Source: Allohahella marinimesophila
Lineage (GTDB): Bacteria; Pseudomonadota; Gammaproteobacteria; Pseudomonadales; Oleiphilaceae
Length of the DNA: 64,000 bases
Assembly (NCBI RefSeq): GCF_039538005.1
Contig: NZ_BAABBO010000009.1
Location: forward strand, 480,780 to 544,779
Direction: 5' to 3'
Position numbers and translations under genes: made by a program. Within the stretch, counting starts at the first letter, position 1. Each line of letters opens with the position of its first letter. This document shows positions 1-8,336 of this stretch, one piece after another. The notes under the pieces are model-generated. The model ran no database searches. It was not told the DNA's origin and worked only from the letters and a program-made list of their open reading frames with translations.

Positions 1-1
1 C

Positions 2-1057
2 TCAGGCAAGGATGGCTTCTATAAGGGGCGAACCGCGCAGTTGCTGGTCGCGGAAATGAACCGTGGTGATGGTCTGATTACCAATACTGATCTAGAGAGT
101 TACGAGGCCGTGGAGCGCAAGCCGGTCCACGGTAGCTATCGGGGCTACGATGTTTACTCCATGGGGCCGCCGAGCAGCGGCGGCGTGCACATCATCCAGA
201 TACTGAACATGCTCGAACCACTGGACATCGGTGCGATGGGGCTCAACGGCGCGCAGAGCATTCATCATATGGTAGAGGCCATGAAACGGGCCTATGCCGA
301 CAGGGCAGCCTATCTGGGTGACGTCGATTTCGTCGATGTTCCGCTTGAAGGTCTGCTGAGCAAGGATTACGCGAAGACACTAATGAAGGATGTTCAGCCT
401 ACCAAGGCCACGCCGTCCAGTACGGTTCGCGAAGGCAAACCGGCTGTGTACGAGAGCAACGAGACGACTCATTTTTCAGTGGCGGATCGCTACGGCAATG
501 TGGTCTCCAACACCTACACGATCAACTTCAGCTATGGCTCCCACATTGCGGTGGAAGGCGCAGGCTTCCTGTTGAATAACGAAATGGACGACTTCAGCGC
601 GAAGCCCGGCGTACCGAATGCCTACGGCCTCGTAGGTGGCGATGCGAACCGGATCGAGCCCGGCAAGCGCATGCTGAGCTCGATGTCCCCTACCATTGTG
701 AAAAAAGGTGGCAAGAACTTCCTGGTGACCGGCTCGCCTGGTGGCTCGCGGATTATCACCACCACCCTGGGTGTCATCATGAATGTTATCGACCATCATC
801 TGAATATCCAGTCGGCAGTCAATGCGCCGCGCGTGCATCATCAATGGCTGCCGGATGAGATTCGGGTCGAAGAAGGCATCAGCCCGGATACCAAGGCATT
901 GCTCGAGTCATACGGCCATACCGTCAGTGAGCAGGAAGCCATGGGGGCCAGCCAGAGCATTCTGCTGCTTGATGGGGTGTACTATGGTGGTGAGGATCCC
1001 CGTCGTTCGACTTCGAAAGCGCTCGGCGTCATGAATGTTCCAGTGCTCATGCCCTAG
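2..1057 (+). CDS. ggt: gamma-glutamyltransferase, 3' part
   Basis: The reading frame is open from the left edge, so the gene start, signal peptide and most of the large subunit lie outside the window; 351 residues remain. GGT cleaves the gamma-glutamyl bond of glutathione in the periplasm and matures by self-cleavage before a threonine. The motif N-E-T-T-H-F-S is present, with its first threonine codon (the expected nucleophile) at 464-466. The small subunit then shows the family motifs SSMSPTIV and GSPGGSR. The segment before it (SGKDGFYKG, LITNTDL) matches the end of the large subunit. gshB, for glutathione synthesis, is elsewhere in the window but not linked. Family assignment is secure; whether the physiological substrate is glutathione is inferred. 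Confidence 0.95.
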   Translation, partial: SGKDGFYKGRTAQLLVAEMNRGDGLITNTDLESYEAVERKPVHGSYRGYDVYSMGPPSSGGVHIIQILNMLEPLDIGAMGLNGAQSIHHMVEAMKRAYADRAAYLGDVDFVDVPLEGLLSKDYAKTLMKDVQPTKATPSSTVREGKPAVYESNETTHFSVADRYGNVVSNTYTINFSYGSHIAVEGAGFLLNNEMDDFSAKPGVPNAYGLVGGDANRIEPGKRMLSSMSPTIVKKGGKNFLVTGSPGGSRIITTTLGVIMNVIDHHLNIQSAVNAPRVHHQWLPDEIRVEEGISPDTKALLESYGHTVSEQEAMGASQSILLLDGVYYGGEDPRRSTSKALGVMNVPVLMP

Positions 1058-1058
1058 C

Positions 1059-1511
1059 TCAGGTAGATGCCCTGGCCTCGGCAGCATGACGGGCTCGAAT
1101 GAATTCGCCATGATGCACGTAGAGCAGTTCCGCCGAACGGCGGATCACCTGCTCTTCATACTTGTCGATTTCTCCATCTGCCAGCGCAACCAGCCACATG
1201 TTCTCGATGATGCGGAAACGATCTGTAGCCTCCAGCGCTGCGTTGAGCTCGCTGGTGAGTTCAAAGAGTGAGGTGGCGTTATCGGCGAGCGAAGCGGCCT
1301 CATCCATGCACTGTTCGAGTTCACCGGCACCCAGTGAGAAAGTGTTGTCCACGAAGCTGCGAATGCGGGCAAGTTCTGCGGCATCAATGTCCATATCGAC
1401 TCTGGCCACCTGATAGAGCATTGCAGCCGTCAACACCTCAAGCGAATGTTTCTGCTCGGTCGTATCGGCGTGATTGGCACCGCGCAATGCATCAAGAAAT
1501 TTTGTTAACAT
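1059..1511 (-). CDS. TerB-like family protein
   Basis: A 150-residue helical, acidic protein. I place the start at the ATG at 1511 (MLTKFLDAL), because the longer open frame upstream runs antisense through the next gene and has no family resemblance. Residues about 25-140 resemble the TerB/DjlA-N domain (tellurite resistance family): two related helical halves with metal-type acidic stretches (VDMDIDAAEL and ALADGEIDKYEEQVI). TerB domains occur in metal-stress and membrane-associated complexes, but solitary copies like this one have no settled function. No terA/C/D/E genes are nearby. The stop abuts the ggt stop (1057), so the two genes are convergent with one base between them. Confidence 0.8.
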   Translation of the reverse strand: MLTKFLDALRGANHADTTEQKHSLEVLTAAMLYQVARVDMDIDAAELARIRSFVDNTFSLGAGELEQCMDEAASLADNATSLFELTSELNAALEATDRFRIIENMWLVALADGEIDKYEEQVIRRSAELLYVHHGEFIRARHAAEARAST

Positions 1512-1541
1512 AGCGATCAGTCCCGCTAGTTGGGTGAATGA

Positions 1542-2405
1542 ATGCTGACGGAAATAACCCGCAACCTCTATTCCGAGGAAACGCGCGCCACGCTTTACCA
1601 CTATACGTCGTTCACTGGCTTCCTGGGCATTGTGGACGCCAGGGCAATGTGGGCAAGCGACGTTCGTTACATGAATGACTCCGCCGAACTCCGCCACACT
1701 GCCGATCTGCTCCGGAAGGATATTGGCGAGCGCATCGCCAATGGTTGTTCGCATCCTTACGTGCTCAATGAGTTTCTCGATTGGGTCGTCCACCGTATTA
1801 CCAATGGCCACATGCTGTTTGCGACGTCTTTCAGAGCCCATGGCAATCTGCTGAGTCAGTGGCGCGGCTATAGCCTCCACGGCAAGGGCGTAAGTGTTGG
1901 GCTTTCAGCTGACCACGTGTGGCGCTGCGCCGAGCAGCAGAACTTTCAGGTGGGGCGCTGTATTTATGATCCGGTGCGTCAGAGCGAGCTGATACATGAC
2001 ATTGTGGAAGCTGTCATCGAACAGACTGCAGGCGCCTCGGGTCCCAGTAATACCGAAGGCCGCCAGGCCATATTCGAGGAACTTGAAACTGACCTGCTGC
2101 GAATAGCCGCCGTATTGAAGCATCCGTCCTTCCAGGAGGAGGACGAATGGCGGGTAGTCTCCCATGGTATGCGCAAGCCGACTGACGGCTTGGTTCGTTT
2201 CCGGGAGGGGACGTCGATGCTGGTGCCTTACGTCTTCCTCGACCTCCGTGACGAACAGGGGCGGCTACCCTTCGAACATATATTCGTTGGCCCTACCCCC
2301 AACCACGAGCTGTCTCTGAACAGCCTTCAACTCTATCTGAGTCAGCGCAACTGCGTGCCTGCCGACGGCATAGACTATTGTCAGATCCCTTTCCGCCAAC
2401 GTTAG
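1542..2405 (+). CDS. DUF2971 family protein
   Basis: A 287-residue protein with DUF2971 features: LYHYTS near residue 20, the W-x-S-D-x-R-Y-M-N-D-S-x-E block near 38-50, the S-F-x(6)-L-S-Q-W-R-G-Y block near 95-110, and a C-terminal Y-V-F-L-D/FVGPTPN region. The family's biochemical activity is not established. The ATG at 1542 lies only 30 bp from the divergent TerB-like start, so both promoters must sit inside or beside the opposing gene. The 3' end overlaps the convergent dehalogenase gene by 4 bp (2402-2405). Confidence 0.85.
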   Translation: MLTEITRNLYSEETRATLYHYTSFTGFLGIVDARAMWASDVRYMNDSAELRHTADLLRKDIGERIANGCSHPYVLNEFLDWVVHRITNGHMLFATSFRAHGNLLSQWRGYSLHGKGVSVGLSADHVWRCAEQQNFQVGRCIYDPVRQSELIHDIVEAVIEQTAGASGPSNTEGRQAIFEELETDLLRIAAVLKHPSFQEEDEWRVVSHGMRKPTDGLVRFREGTSMLVPYVFLDLRDEQGRLPFEHIFVGPTPNHELSLNSLQLYLSQRNCVPADGIDYCQIPFRQR

Positions 2406-3295
2406 AGTAGTCGGATAAGCTCGTTGGCGGTCTGGGCAAATTCGAAGGGCGAGTCCTCCTGCACGAAATGGCCGCCAGTCAGCGTACGATGAGGCATGTT
2501 CTGACAGCCCGGTACACGTTCCTGAAAATAACGATCACCACCGCGCATGATGGGGTCGCCATTCGTAAAGGCGGTGATGAAGGGCTTATGCCACTGTTCG
2601 AGCTGACTCCACACCCGCGCATTTTCCTGCGCGTCCGGCAGGTCCGGCTCGGTTGGCACCAGTCTCGGAAAGGCTCGGGTGCCCGCCTTGTAGCGGCCGC
2701 TCGGAAACGGCGCATCATAGGCAAGTCGCTCGCCAGCACTGAGCTTCTTGAAAGTACCCGCTTCGACGATCCTGGAGATCGGGAACCAAGGGCTGAACCT
2801 GGCGAAAGTTCGCCAGGCCTTGAATGCCAGCGGGATGCTTTGCTGACCGGTGGGCAGAAAACCGTTAGACAGCACGATGCCGGAAAAGCGATCGTCGAGC
2901 GCCACCGCCAGGCGCAGTCCTAGCAGCGAGCCCCAATCCTGGCAAACCAGCACGATATTCCTGAGGTCGAGCTCCAGCACAAAAGCGCGTAGCCACTCGA
3001 AATGGCCGCCGTAGCTATAGTCGTCGATATCAGCAGGCTTGTCAGACTTGCCGAAGCCAACCAGGTCAGGCGCAATGACCCGATGGCCAGCAGCGGCACA
3101 AATCGGAATCATGAAGCGGTAAAGATAGGACCAGGTGGGTTCTCCGTGCAGCATCAACACGGTATGCGTGCTGCTGGTGTCTCCCTCGTCGACGTAGTGC
3201 ATGCGCAGTCCGCTGCCGACTTCAAGATAGTTGGGCTTGAAGGGGTAATTCGGCAGACGTCTGAAACGGTCCTCCGGCGTTCTTACAATATCCAT
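2402..3295 (-). CDS. dhmA: haloalkane dehalogenase (alpha/beta hydrolase)
   Basis: 297 residues, the usual length for the family. It should hydrolyse carbon-halogen bonds of haloalkanes to alcohols in the cytoplasm. Visible catalytic residues: nucleophile Asp120 in the CQDWG elbow, the adjacent Trp121 as a halide-stabilising residue, a likely acid Asp247 (NGDPIM) and base His276 (TGGHFVQED). The oxyanion-hole motif is HGEPTW, the form seen in subfamily I (DhlA/DhmA) rather than HGNPTS of subfamily II. True substrates cannot be read from the sequence; some homologues act poorly on halogenated compounds. The gene appears monocistronic, 63 bp downstream of the unknown gene at 3359-3955. Confidence 0.88.
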   Translation of the reverse strand: MDIVRTPEDRFRRLPNYPFKPNYLEVGSGLRMHYVDEGDTSSTHTVLMLHGEPTWSYLYRFMIPICAAAGHRVIAPDLVGFGKSDKPADIDDYSYGGHFEWLRAFVLELDLRNIVLVCQDWGSLLGLRLAVALDDRFSGIVLSNGFLPTGQQSIPLAFKAWRTFARFSPWFPISRIVEAGTFKKLSAGERLAYDAPFPSGRYKAGTRAFPRLVPTEPDLPDAQENARVWSQLEQWHKPFITAFTNGDPIMRGGDRYFQERVPGCQNMPHRTLTGGHFVQEDSPFEFAQTANELIRLL

Positions 3296-3358
3296 TGGCA
3301 GAATTTCCTGATCAGTGCAGTCGCTTTATCGCTACGCGGCGTGCTGATGATGGCCTGC

Positions 3359-3955
3359 TCAGGTTGCTCTGCGCTTGACCCAGCCCCGCAGTTGTCCAAG
3401 GATGCCATTCTGCCTGCCACTGCTCGATTCTGCCACGTTTTCCTTGGCAAGCGATTCCGCCTCGAAGGCTTCGTAGCGCTCCCGGTATATTGGTAGACTG
3501 GCAGAGAGCTTTTTGGCCACCGGACTCTTGGTGTCGATTCCCCGAACTTCGCAGAGTCGGTCTATCGAGCGTTTGAAGGCTTCTTCAAAACCATATTTGT
3601 CGACTGAGACTGAGCTGTAGACGGGTGGACTACCTTCCGGTTTGACACGCAACTTGAATTCGATGGCGTCTTTGCGACCTTCCCGCTCCCGTTTCTGGAG
3701 CTGCAGGCCAAGTACATGTCCGCGATCGTGGATAAAGCTTTCTCCCGTCGCCTCCTTTTCCGCCTTACGGTCGGCCTGCCAGCGGGCAAGCTCGGCATCG
3801 AGCGCTTCCGCTTCGGCCATGGCTTCGCGCATGGCTTTCTTGGTAGTGCCGTTGACCCTTACATAATGCTGCTGCTCTTCACCATCTACCGCGCGGGTAA
3901 TTCTGAGATAACTGCGGCTGCTGTCAGCCTTGTCTTTGAATACGGTGATGCCCAT
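3359..3955 (-). CDS. conserved hypothetical protein, charged
   Basis: I do not recognise a family. The 198-residue product is soluble and highly charged. Its N-terminal part (about 1-45) looks like a short beta-sheet unit (ITVFKD, SYLRITRAVDG, QHYVRVNG). A long charged helix rich in Ala, Glu and Lys follows (about 45-75), then a beta-rich segment (about 95-125, EFKLRVKPEG) and a C-terminal helical tail ending in basic residues (GWVKRRAT). The N-terminal strand pattern loosely recalls small DNA-binding three-strand domains such as those of integrases or AP2-like proteins, but no recombinase catalytic domain is present. It lies alone between the exchanger and dehalogenase genes on the same strand. 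Confidence 0.65.
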   Translation of the reverse strand: MGITVFKDKADSSRSYLRITRAVDGEEQQHYVRVNGTTKKAMREAMAEAEALDAELARWQADRKAEKEATGESFIHDRGHVLGLQLQKREREGRKDAIEFKLRVKPEGSPPVYSSVSVDKYGFEEAFKRSIDRLCEVRGIDTKSPVAKKLSASLPIYRERYEAFEAESLAKENVAESSSGRQNGILGQLRGWVKRRAT

Positions 3956-4039
3956 CGGGCCCTCCTGATGCAGACTGAAAATGTGTTGCCCCGGCCTTAC
4001 TAAACCATGCTGCTCCCTGGGGCGGGTGCGACATCCCTA

Positions 4040-5065
4040 TCAGCGGCTCAAAGGCTGCAGAAAAGCGACGTACACGAGATAGCATGTATACAAAACCCAG
4101 AAGCCCACAAGGGCTCCACCTTTTGTCCTTCCAATTCGACCGGCGGTGCCATGACTGGCCGGCTTCATCGAAATGCTCATCAGGAAAAGCACGACTGTAA
4201 AGCCGATCATCACTGGCAGGTCACGCACGATCACTTCACCCGCCACCTGCATGGGCTTTATGGCTCCGGCAATGCCGACCACCAAGAGGGTGTTGAACAT
4301 GTTCGAGCCGACAACATTACCAAGGGCCAGATCGTGTTCATTTTTCCTGACCGCAGCTATGGCCGCTGCCAGCTCCGGCAATGACGTGCCAATTGCGACG
4401 ACGGTCAGACCGACGATGACGTCACTCACACCGAAGGCCGTTGCCAGGGTAACGGCGCCGTAGACTAGTACCCTCGAGCTGGCTGTCAGCAACACGAGAC
4501 CAAGAACCAGCCACCAGAGCGCGGCTCTTCTGGAGAGCTTGATCGCCTTGCCATCGACGACGACCATATCATCCTGCGCAACAGCCGAGCTGTGTGTAAT
4601 GCTGTCTTCCCGACTTTTTTTCATCGCAGAAACGACTGAGTAAGTCATGGTCGCTGCAAACACAGCAATCATTATCCAGGCATCCATACTGGATACGTCG
4701 CCGTCCACGATAAGGGCCGTAAAAACGACCGTTATTCCCAGCAAAAGCGGCATTTCGTTCCGCAGCACTGAGCGCTGCACCAAAATAGGACTCAAAAGTG
4801 CCGTTATGCCGAGTATCAGGCCGATATTAGCAATGTTCGAGCCAAGCGCGTTCCCGAGTGCCAGAGCAGGGTTGCCCTGATAGGCGGCTATGGCAGAAAC
4901 GAGCATTTCGGGGGCGGAGGTGCCGAAGCCAATCACGACCATACCGATCAGGAGAGGTGGCATTCCGGCATATGCCGCTGTGGCGACAGCGCCATCAATG
5001 AAGCGGTCGGCACTCCAGACAAGTACAGCGAGACCGGCAATGAGCGCGATAATGGCTAACAACAT
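4040..5065 (-). CDS. calcium/sodium antiporter, YrbG/CaxA type
   Basis: 341 residues, an inner-membrane protein of about ten transmembrane segments. It has the two inverted alpha repeats of the Na+/Ca2+ exchanger superfamily: GFGTSAPEMLVS...GNALGSNIANIGLI (about 47-85) and AIGTSLPELAAA...GNVVGSNMFNTLLVVG (about 225-265). The acidic residues in those repeats form the ion site. A cytoplasmic loop of about 35 polar residues separates the halves. It probably exports Ca2+ in exchange for Na+ (or H+/K+). The length and loop match the YrbG group. The neighbours give no operon context. Confidence 0.92.
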   Translation of the reverse strand: MLLAIIALIAGLAVLVWSADRFIDGAVATAAYAGMPPLLIGMVVIGFGTSAPEMLVSAIAAYQGNPALALGNALGSNIANIGLILGITALLSPILVQRSVLRNEMPLLLGITVVFTALIVDGDVSSMDAWIMIAVFAATMTYSVVSAMKKSREDSITHSSAVAQDDMVVVDGKAIKLSRRAALWWLVLGLVLLTASSRVLVYGAVTLATAFGVSDVIVGLTVVAIGTSLPELAAAIAAVRKNEHDLALGNVVGSNMFNTLLVVGIAGAIKPMQVAGEVIVRDLPVMIGFTVVLFLMSISMKPASHGTAGRIGRTKGGALVGFWVLYTCYLVYVAFLQPLSR

Positions 5066-5110
5066 GCAAAGGTTCCTTTCGATTCAATAGATTGCGGCAG
5101 ACAAAAGCGG

Positions 5111-6892
5111 TCAGAATACCGGACTTTCGGCGTGCTGGCGGATGAATTCGAAAAGATTGTCTTCTGAAAGCGGCTTGCTCATCAAGTAACCCTGAACCAG
5201 ATCGCAGCGTAAGAGCTTGAGGAATTTCAGCTGAGCGTTGGTCTCGACCCCCTCGGCAACGACTTCGATATCGAGTTCTTTGGCCAATGCCAACATGGCC
5301 TTGATGATACTGTGCTCGCGGCCGCCGCCCAGAATATGGTCAATGAAGGCCTTGTCGATCTTGAGCTGATCGATGGGCATATCCCGCAAGGCTGCGAGTG
5401 ATGAGTAACCGGTACCAAAGTCGTCCATGGAGACGTTGACATTGAGGGCTTTCATGGATTGCAGCGTCTCGAGGGCCACCTGACCGCTTTGCATGATCGC
5501 CGACTCGGTAATTTCCAGATCGAGACAGGCCCCATCAAGACCGGTTTCCTGCAAGGCATCGCGCACAGCTTCAAGAAAACCGTGATCCGCGGCAAACTGG
5601 ACCGGGGAGACGTTCACAGCAATACGAATCTCGGCGCCCATCTCCTTGTGCAGCCGCGCCAGCATCCGGCACGCTTCCATCAGTATCCAGCGGCCAAGTT
5701 TGACGATGATGCCTGAGCTTTCGGCCAGCGGGATGAAGTCGTTGGGTGGTATGAAGCCTTTCGTCGGATGCTGCCATCGCACCAGCGCTTCTAGACTGAC
5801 CAGCTCACCCGTCAGCGTGGAAAACTGTGGCTGGTACTGAAGATAGAACTCTTCGTTCTCGACGGCGTTCTGCAGATCAGCAATCAGCTGATGCATCTCC
5901 AGTGCCACCACTTCCATGGTTTCATTGTAGAAATTGAATGTGTTTCGGCCGCTGTTCTTGCTGTGATACATCGCAATATCAGCGCATTTCAGCAGGTCCT
6001 CATTGGTATCGCCGTCTTCGGGATAGAGTGAAACGCCGATCGAAGCGCCAAGCGTGAACTGCTGGCCTTCAACCGTGAATCGCTCTTTCATAGCGGCCAG
6101 CAGGCGCTCGCAGATGAGTACCGCGTGATGGACTTCATCCAGCTGTTTTATCACCACGGCAAATTCATCACCACCGATACGTGAAATTCGAGGCCCACCG
6201 TGATGGCTGCTCCCTTCAGGCCGCTCATCTACCAGCATAGGGTCGTGATGCACCGACATGTCGGCAATATAATCTTCGGCGCGAAGTACGGTGTTCAGCC
6301 GTTCGGCGATCTGTTTCAGAATCTGGTCGCCCGCCCCGTGCCCTAGCGTGTCGTTTACGTCCTTGAAACCGTCGATGTCGATATATAACAAGGCGGCCGA
6401 GTGGTGATGGCGACGCGCGCTTTCAAGGCATTTTTGCAGAAACAGCGTGAAGGTATGACGATTGGCCAGGCCGGTGAGGCTATCGTAATAGGCGATATTG
6501 GCCAATTTACGTTTGGTCTCGACGAGCTGCCGCTCCATGTTCAGGGTGGCATTGGCGAGACTGCCAACTTCGTCGTCCCGCTTGAGCAGCTGTGTGATGG
6601 TACGTCTGTGTTTTACCCCGACTCGAATGCCATCATCACTGGCTATCGCATTGATCCAGGCCTGGACGGCCACCACAGGACGAAAGACCTGTTGATACAT
6701 CAGTGCGAAGAGCAGTCCGGCACTGGTGGAGACCAGCACCAGCACGATGCTGACCCAGACCCAGGGCTCGCCGAGTGTCTCCAGCAGCGCCGGCGGCGCG
6801 TAGGTCATCAGAAGATAGCCCGCCAAAACAAAAGGTAGCAGTATCAGCGCTACGAGCGATATGCCCAGGCGAAGCTGGAGATTATGCGACAT
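5111..6892 (-). CDS. membrane GGDEF-EAL cyclic-di-GMP enzyme
   Basis: I choose the ATG at 6892 (MSHNLQLRLG), preceded by an AGGA site; an upstream in-frame ATG at 7015 would overlap the preceding gene and add an unlikely leader. The 593-residue protein has two N-terminal membrane helices (about 7-27 and 44-66), a HAMP-like linker, a GGDEF domain with an intact RIGGDEFA active site, and an EAL domain with SLEALVRW, DDFGTGYSS and KIDKAFI. Both domains therefore look potentially active; no RxxD inhibitory site precedes GGDEF. An insertion of about 25 residues rich in His, Pro and Gly (VHHDP...SSHHGGPR) lies just before the GGDEF strand. It follows the chalcone-isomerase-like gene by 103 bp on the same strand and may be co-transcribed with the minus-strand half of the lipid locus. 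Confidence 0.92.
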   Translation of the reverse strand: MSHNLQLRLGISLVALILLPFVLAGYLLMTYAPPALLETLGEPWVWVSIVLVLVSTSAGLLFALMYQQVFRPVVAVQAWINAIASDDGIRVGVKHRRTITQLLKRDDEVGSLANATLNMERQLVETKRKLANIAYYDSLTGLANRHTFTLFLQKCLESARRHHHSAALLYIDIDGFKDVNDTLGHGAGDQILKQIAERLNTVLRAEDYIADMSVHHDPMLVDERPEGSSHHGGPRISRIGGDEFAVVIKQLDEVHHAVLICERLLAAMKERFTVEGQQFTLGASIGVSLYPEDGDTNEDLLKCADIAMYHSKNSGRNTFNFYNETMEVVALEMHQLIADLQNAVENEEFYLQYQPQFSTLTGELVSLEALVRWQHPTKGFIPPNDFIPLAESSGIIVKLGRWILMEACRMLARLHKEMGAEIRIAVNVSPVQFAADHGFLEAVRDALQETGLDGACLDLEITESAIMQSGQVALETLQSMKALNVNVSMDDFGTGYSSLAALRDMPIDQLKIDKAFIDHILGGGREHSIIKAMLALAKELDIEVVAEGVETNAQLKFLKLLRCDLVQGYLMSKPLSEDNLFEFIRQHAESPVF

Positions 6893-6995
6893 GCAGATCC
6901 TGGTTGGCGCCGAAGCTGACGACTGAAGGATATTAAACCAGTCGATAGTATAGTCAGGGTTCGCCGAAACTGGGCTGTAAAATGCAATGCCGTCA

Positions 6996-7577
6996 TTATT
7001 GACCGAGCAGGTCATCCTTCAGGTCCTCGTCAAAAGGGTCGTCGCCGAGCCAGATCGAAAAGTACAGTCGAGCCAGAGGCCCATCTTCGAGTACTGCAAG
7101 CTGTTTCTGGTTCAGCATCAGCGATAGACCAAGGTCCTGCTGGTAGCTGATCTGATACAGATCACCCTCATCCACAGCCTCATAGGCAGCGTGAAATGCT
7201 TCGAGGCGCGAGGGCATCTGCGCTTTGAGCTGCGAGTCATGGATATTGCGTGCGAGCATTTCCTCGGCCGCTTCAGGGAAGGCATGGGCCGGTATTTCGC
7301 GGGCGTAACGAAATAATATCGTAGCCGCTTCTTTTGCGGGCAGGGCCCAGGGCTGATCGCAAGCCTGCCTGTACAGCGCGGCATGGCCGACGGTAAAGAA
7401 ACGATAGGCGACCAATTCCCCTGTCCCACACTGTTCCAGCCTTGTTTCGCCCAGACTGAGCGTTCGATCGAAGCGCTCAGCTGTGAGGCCTGGCATGGCG
7501 ACGATCATGGCCGTTACGCCCACGAGCAGCCCACGGTATACAGCGCCTGGACGGGTAACCTTGCGAGCGCGACTCAT
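6996..7577 (-). CDS. chalcone isomerase-like exported protein
   Basis: 193 residues with an N-terminal hydrophobic segment (about 15-33) that could be a signal peptide. The C-terminal motif YFSIWLGDDPFDEDLKDDLLG and the central LFRYAREI/LYQISYQ region fit the bacterial chalcone-isomerase-like family. Members of this fold often bind fatty acids or have no enzymatic activity. The start is 2 bp from the stop of the NTF2-like lipoprotein gene, so the two are translationally adjacent. In many proteobacteria this family sits with CFA-synthase, DUF1365 and FAD-oxidoreductase genes, as here across the divergent promoter. A role in handling modified fatty acids is inferred. Confidence 0.82.
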   Translation of the reverse strand: MSRARKVTRPGAVYRGLLVGVTAMIVAMPGLTAERFDRTLSLGETRLEQCGTGELVAYRFFTVGHAALYRQACDQPWALPAKEAATILFRYAREIPAHAFPEAAEEMLARNIHDSQLKAQMPSRLEAFHAAYEAVDEGDLYQISYQQDLGLSLMLNQKQLAVLEDGPLARLYFSIWLGDDPFDEDLKDDLLGQ

Positions 7578-7579
7578 GG

Positions 7580-8164
7580 CTAGTCTACCTCGCCGAGCTG
7601 CGAGCGAATTCGTTTGATCTGACCACCGATCACGGGCAGATGGGCATAAAAACCTTCAGCGCCGTCCCAGAAATCCTGATGCAATACGATCCGACCTTCT
7701 TCGTTCAGCCGAAGATGAGTCAGGCCAACCGAAGTCACATCGATGTCTCGCCAGAGCGCCTTGAATTGCATGCGCATTTTCCAGCGAACGTAAAAATCGT
7801 TGCCGGCATTCGTCGCATCGAGGAAGGTCACCTCCGTCTTGCCCTTGCCAGCCAGCTCAGTGAAATAGTTGATCAGGGCCTGACGTTCTTTCAGCGTATG
7901 GAAGGTGTCGTTGAAGTAGAAGGTCTCTGCATAGGCAGCCGTGATGTTGTCAGCCATCTCGCCGGCAGAAAATTCACGCATCATGGTGACGAAGGGTTCG
8001 AGCCGCGGCAGCTCGTCAACGGGCGTAAAGGCTGACTGGCTTCCACTGCTTGCTTCAATATAGTGCGCGTAAGGTTTCTCCTGCACTTTCGTGGTGCATG
8101 CGGACATAATCGTGGTGAGCATGAGAATGACTCCGAGTCTATGGAGTGAGTGGCGATACAGCAT
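7580..8164 (-). CDS. NTF2/SnoaL-like putative lipoprotein
   Basis: 194 residues. The N-terminus is a basic start, a hydrophobic stretch and the sequence TIMSAC, a plausible lipobox with Cys23 as the lipidated residue. The rest (about 55-180) resembles a nuclear-transport-factor-2 or SnoaL cone fold: FVTMMREFSAG, AAYAETFYFNDTFH, the strand VRWKMRMQF and the C-terminal LHQDFWDGAEGFY motif. Proteins of this group recur in clusters with CFA-synthase-like and FAD oxidoreductase genes. It is the first gene of the minus-strand operon (with the chalcone-isomerase-like gene) and diverges from the desaturase gene across a 172-bp region with regulator-like repeats. Function is unknown. Confidence 0.82.
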   Translation of the reverse strand: MLYRHSLHRLGVILMLTTIMSACTTKVQEKPYAHYIEASSGSQSAFTPVDELPRLEPFVTMMREFSAGEMADNITAAYAETFYFNDTFHTLKERQALINYFTELAGKGKTEVTFLDATNAGNDFYVRWKMRMQFKALWRDIDVTSVGLTHLRLNEEGRIVLHQDFWDGAEGFYAHLPVIGGQIKRIRSQLGEVD

Positions 8165-8209
8165 GACGGTCGGTCCTGGAAGATGTTGACTCAGGCTAAC
8201 GCAGTGCCT

Positions 8210-8258
8210 GTGAATGCAGCGTGAAGATGGCTGGAGTTTGTCTTCACATCGCGTTCAC
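8210..8258. promoter_or_regulatory. paired inverted GTGAA direct repeats, putative OmpR-type site
   Basis: Left half: GTGAA at 8210-8214 and again at 8221-8225, 11 bp start to start. Right half: TTCAC at 8243-8247 and 8254-8258, again 11 bp apart, that is, the same pair on the opposite strand. The two 18-base halves extended to GTGAAGA match at 14 of 18 positions. Tandem half-sites one helical turn apart are typical of OmpR/PhoB-family binding. A possible minus-10 (TAGACT, 8270-8275) lies where the right half would cover the minus-35 of the desaturase promoter. The OmpR-family regulator encoded at 16031-16744 is the natural candidate; that link is inference. Confidence 0.5.
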
Positions 8259-8336
8259 GCCGTCTCGGATAGACTCATTCGACGATGAAACCGATGACAG
8301 CATCAGCTTCACACACCTTTGAGAAAGCCGTTTGCC

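Noticed and set aside
1512..1880. N-terminal extension of the TerB-like frame
   Set aside because: It lies antisense to the start of the DUF2971 gene and shows no family similarity; the ATG at 1511 fits the domain.
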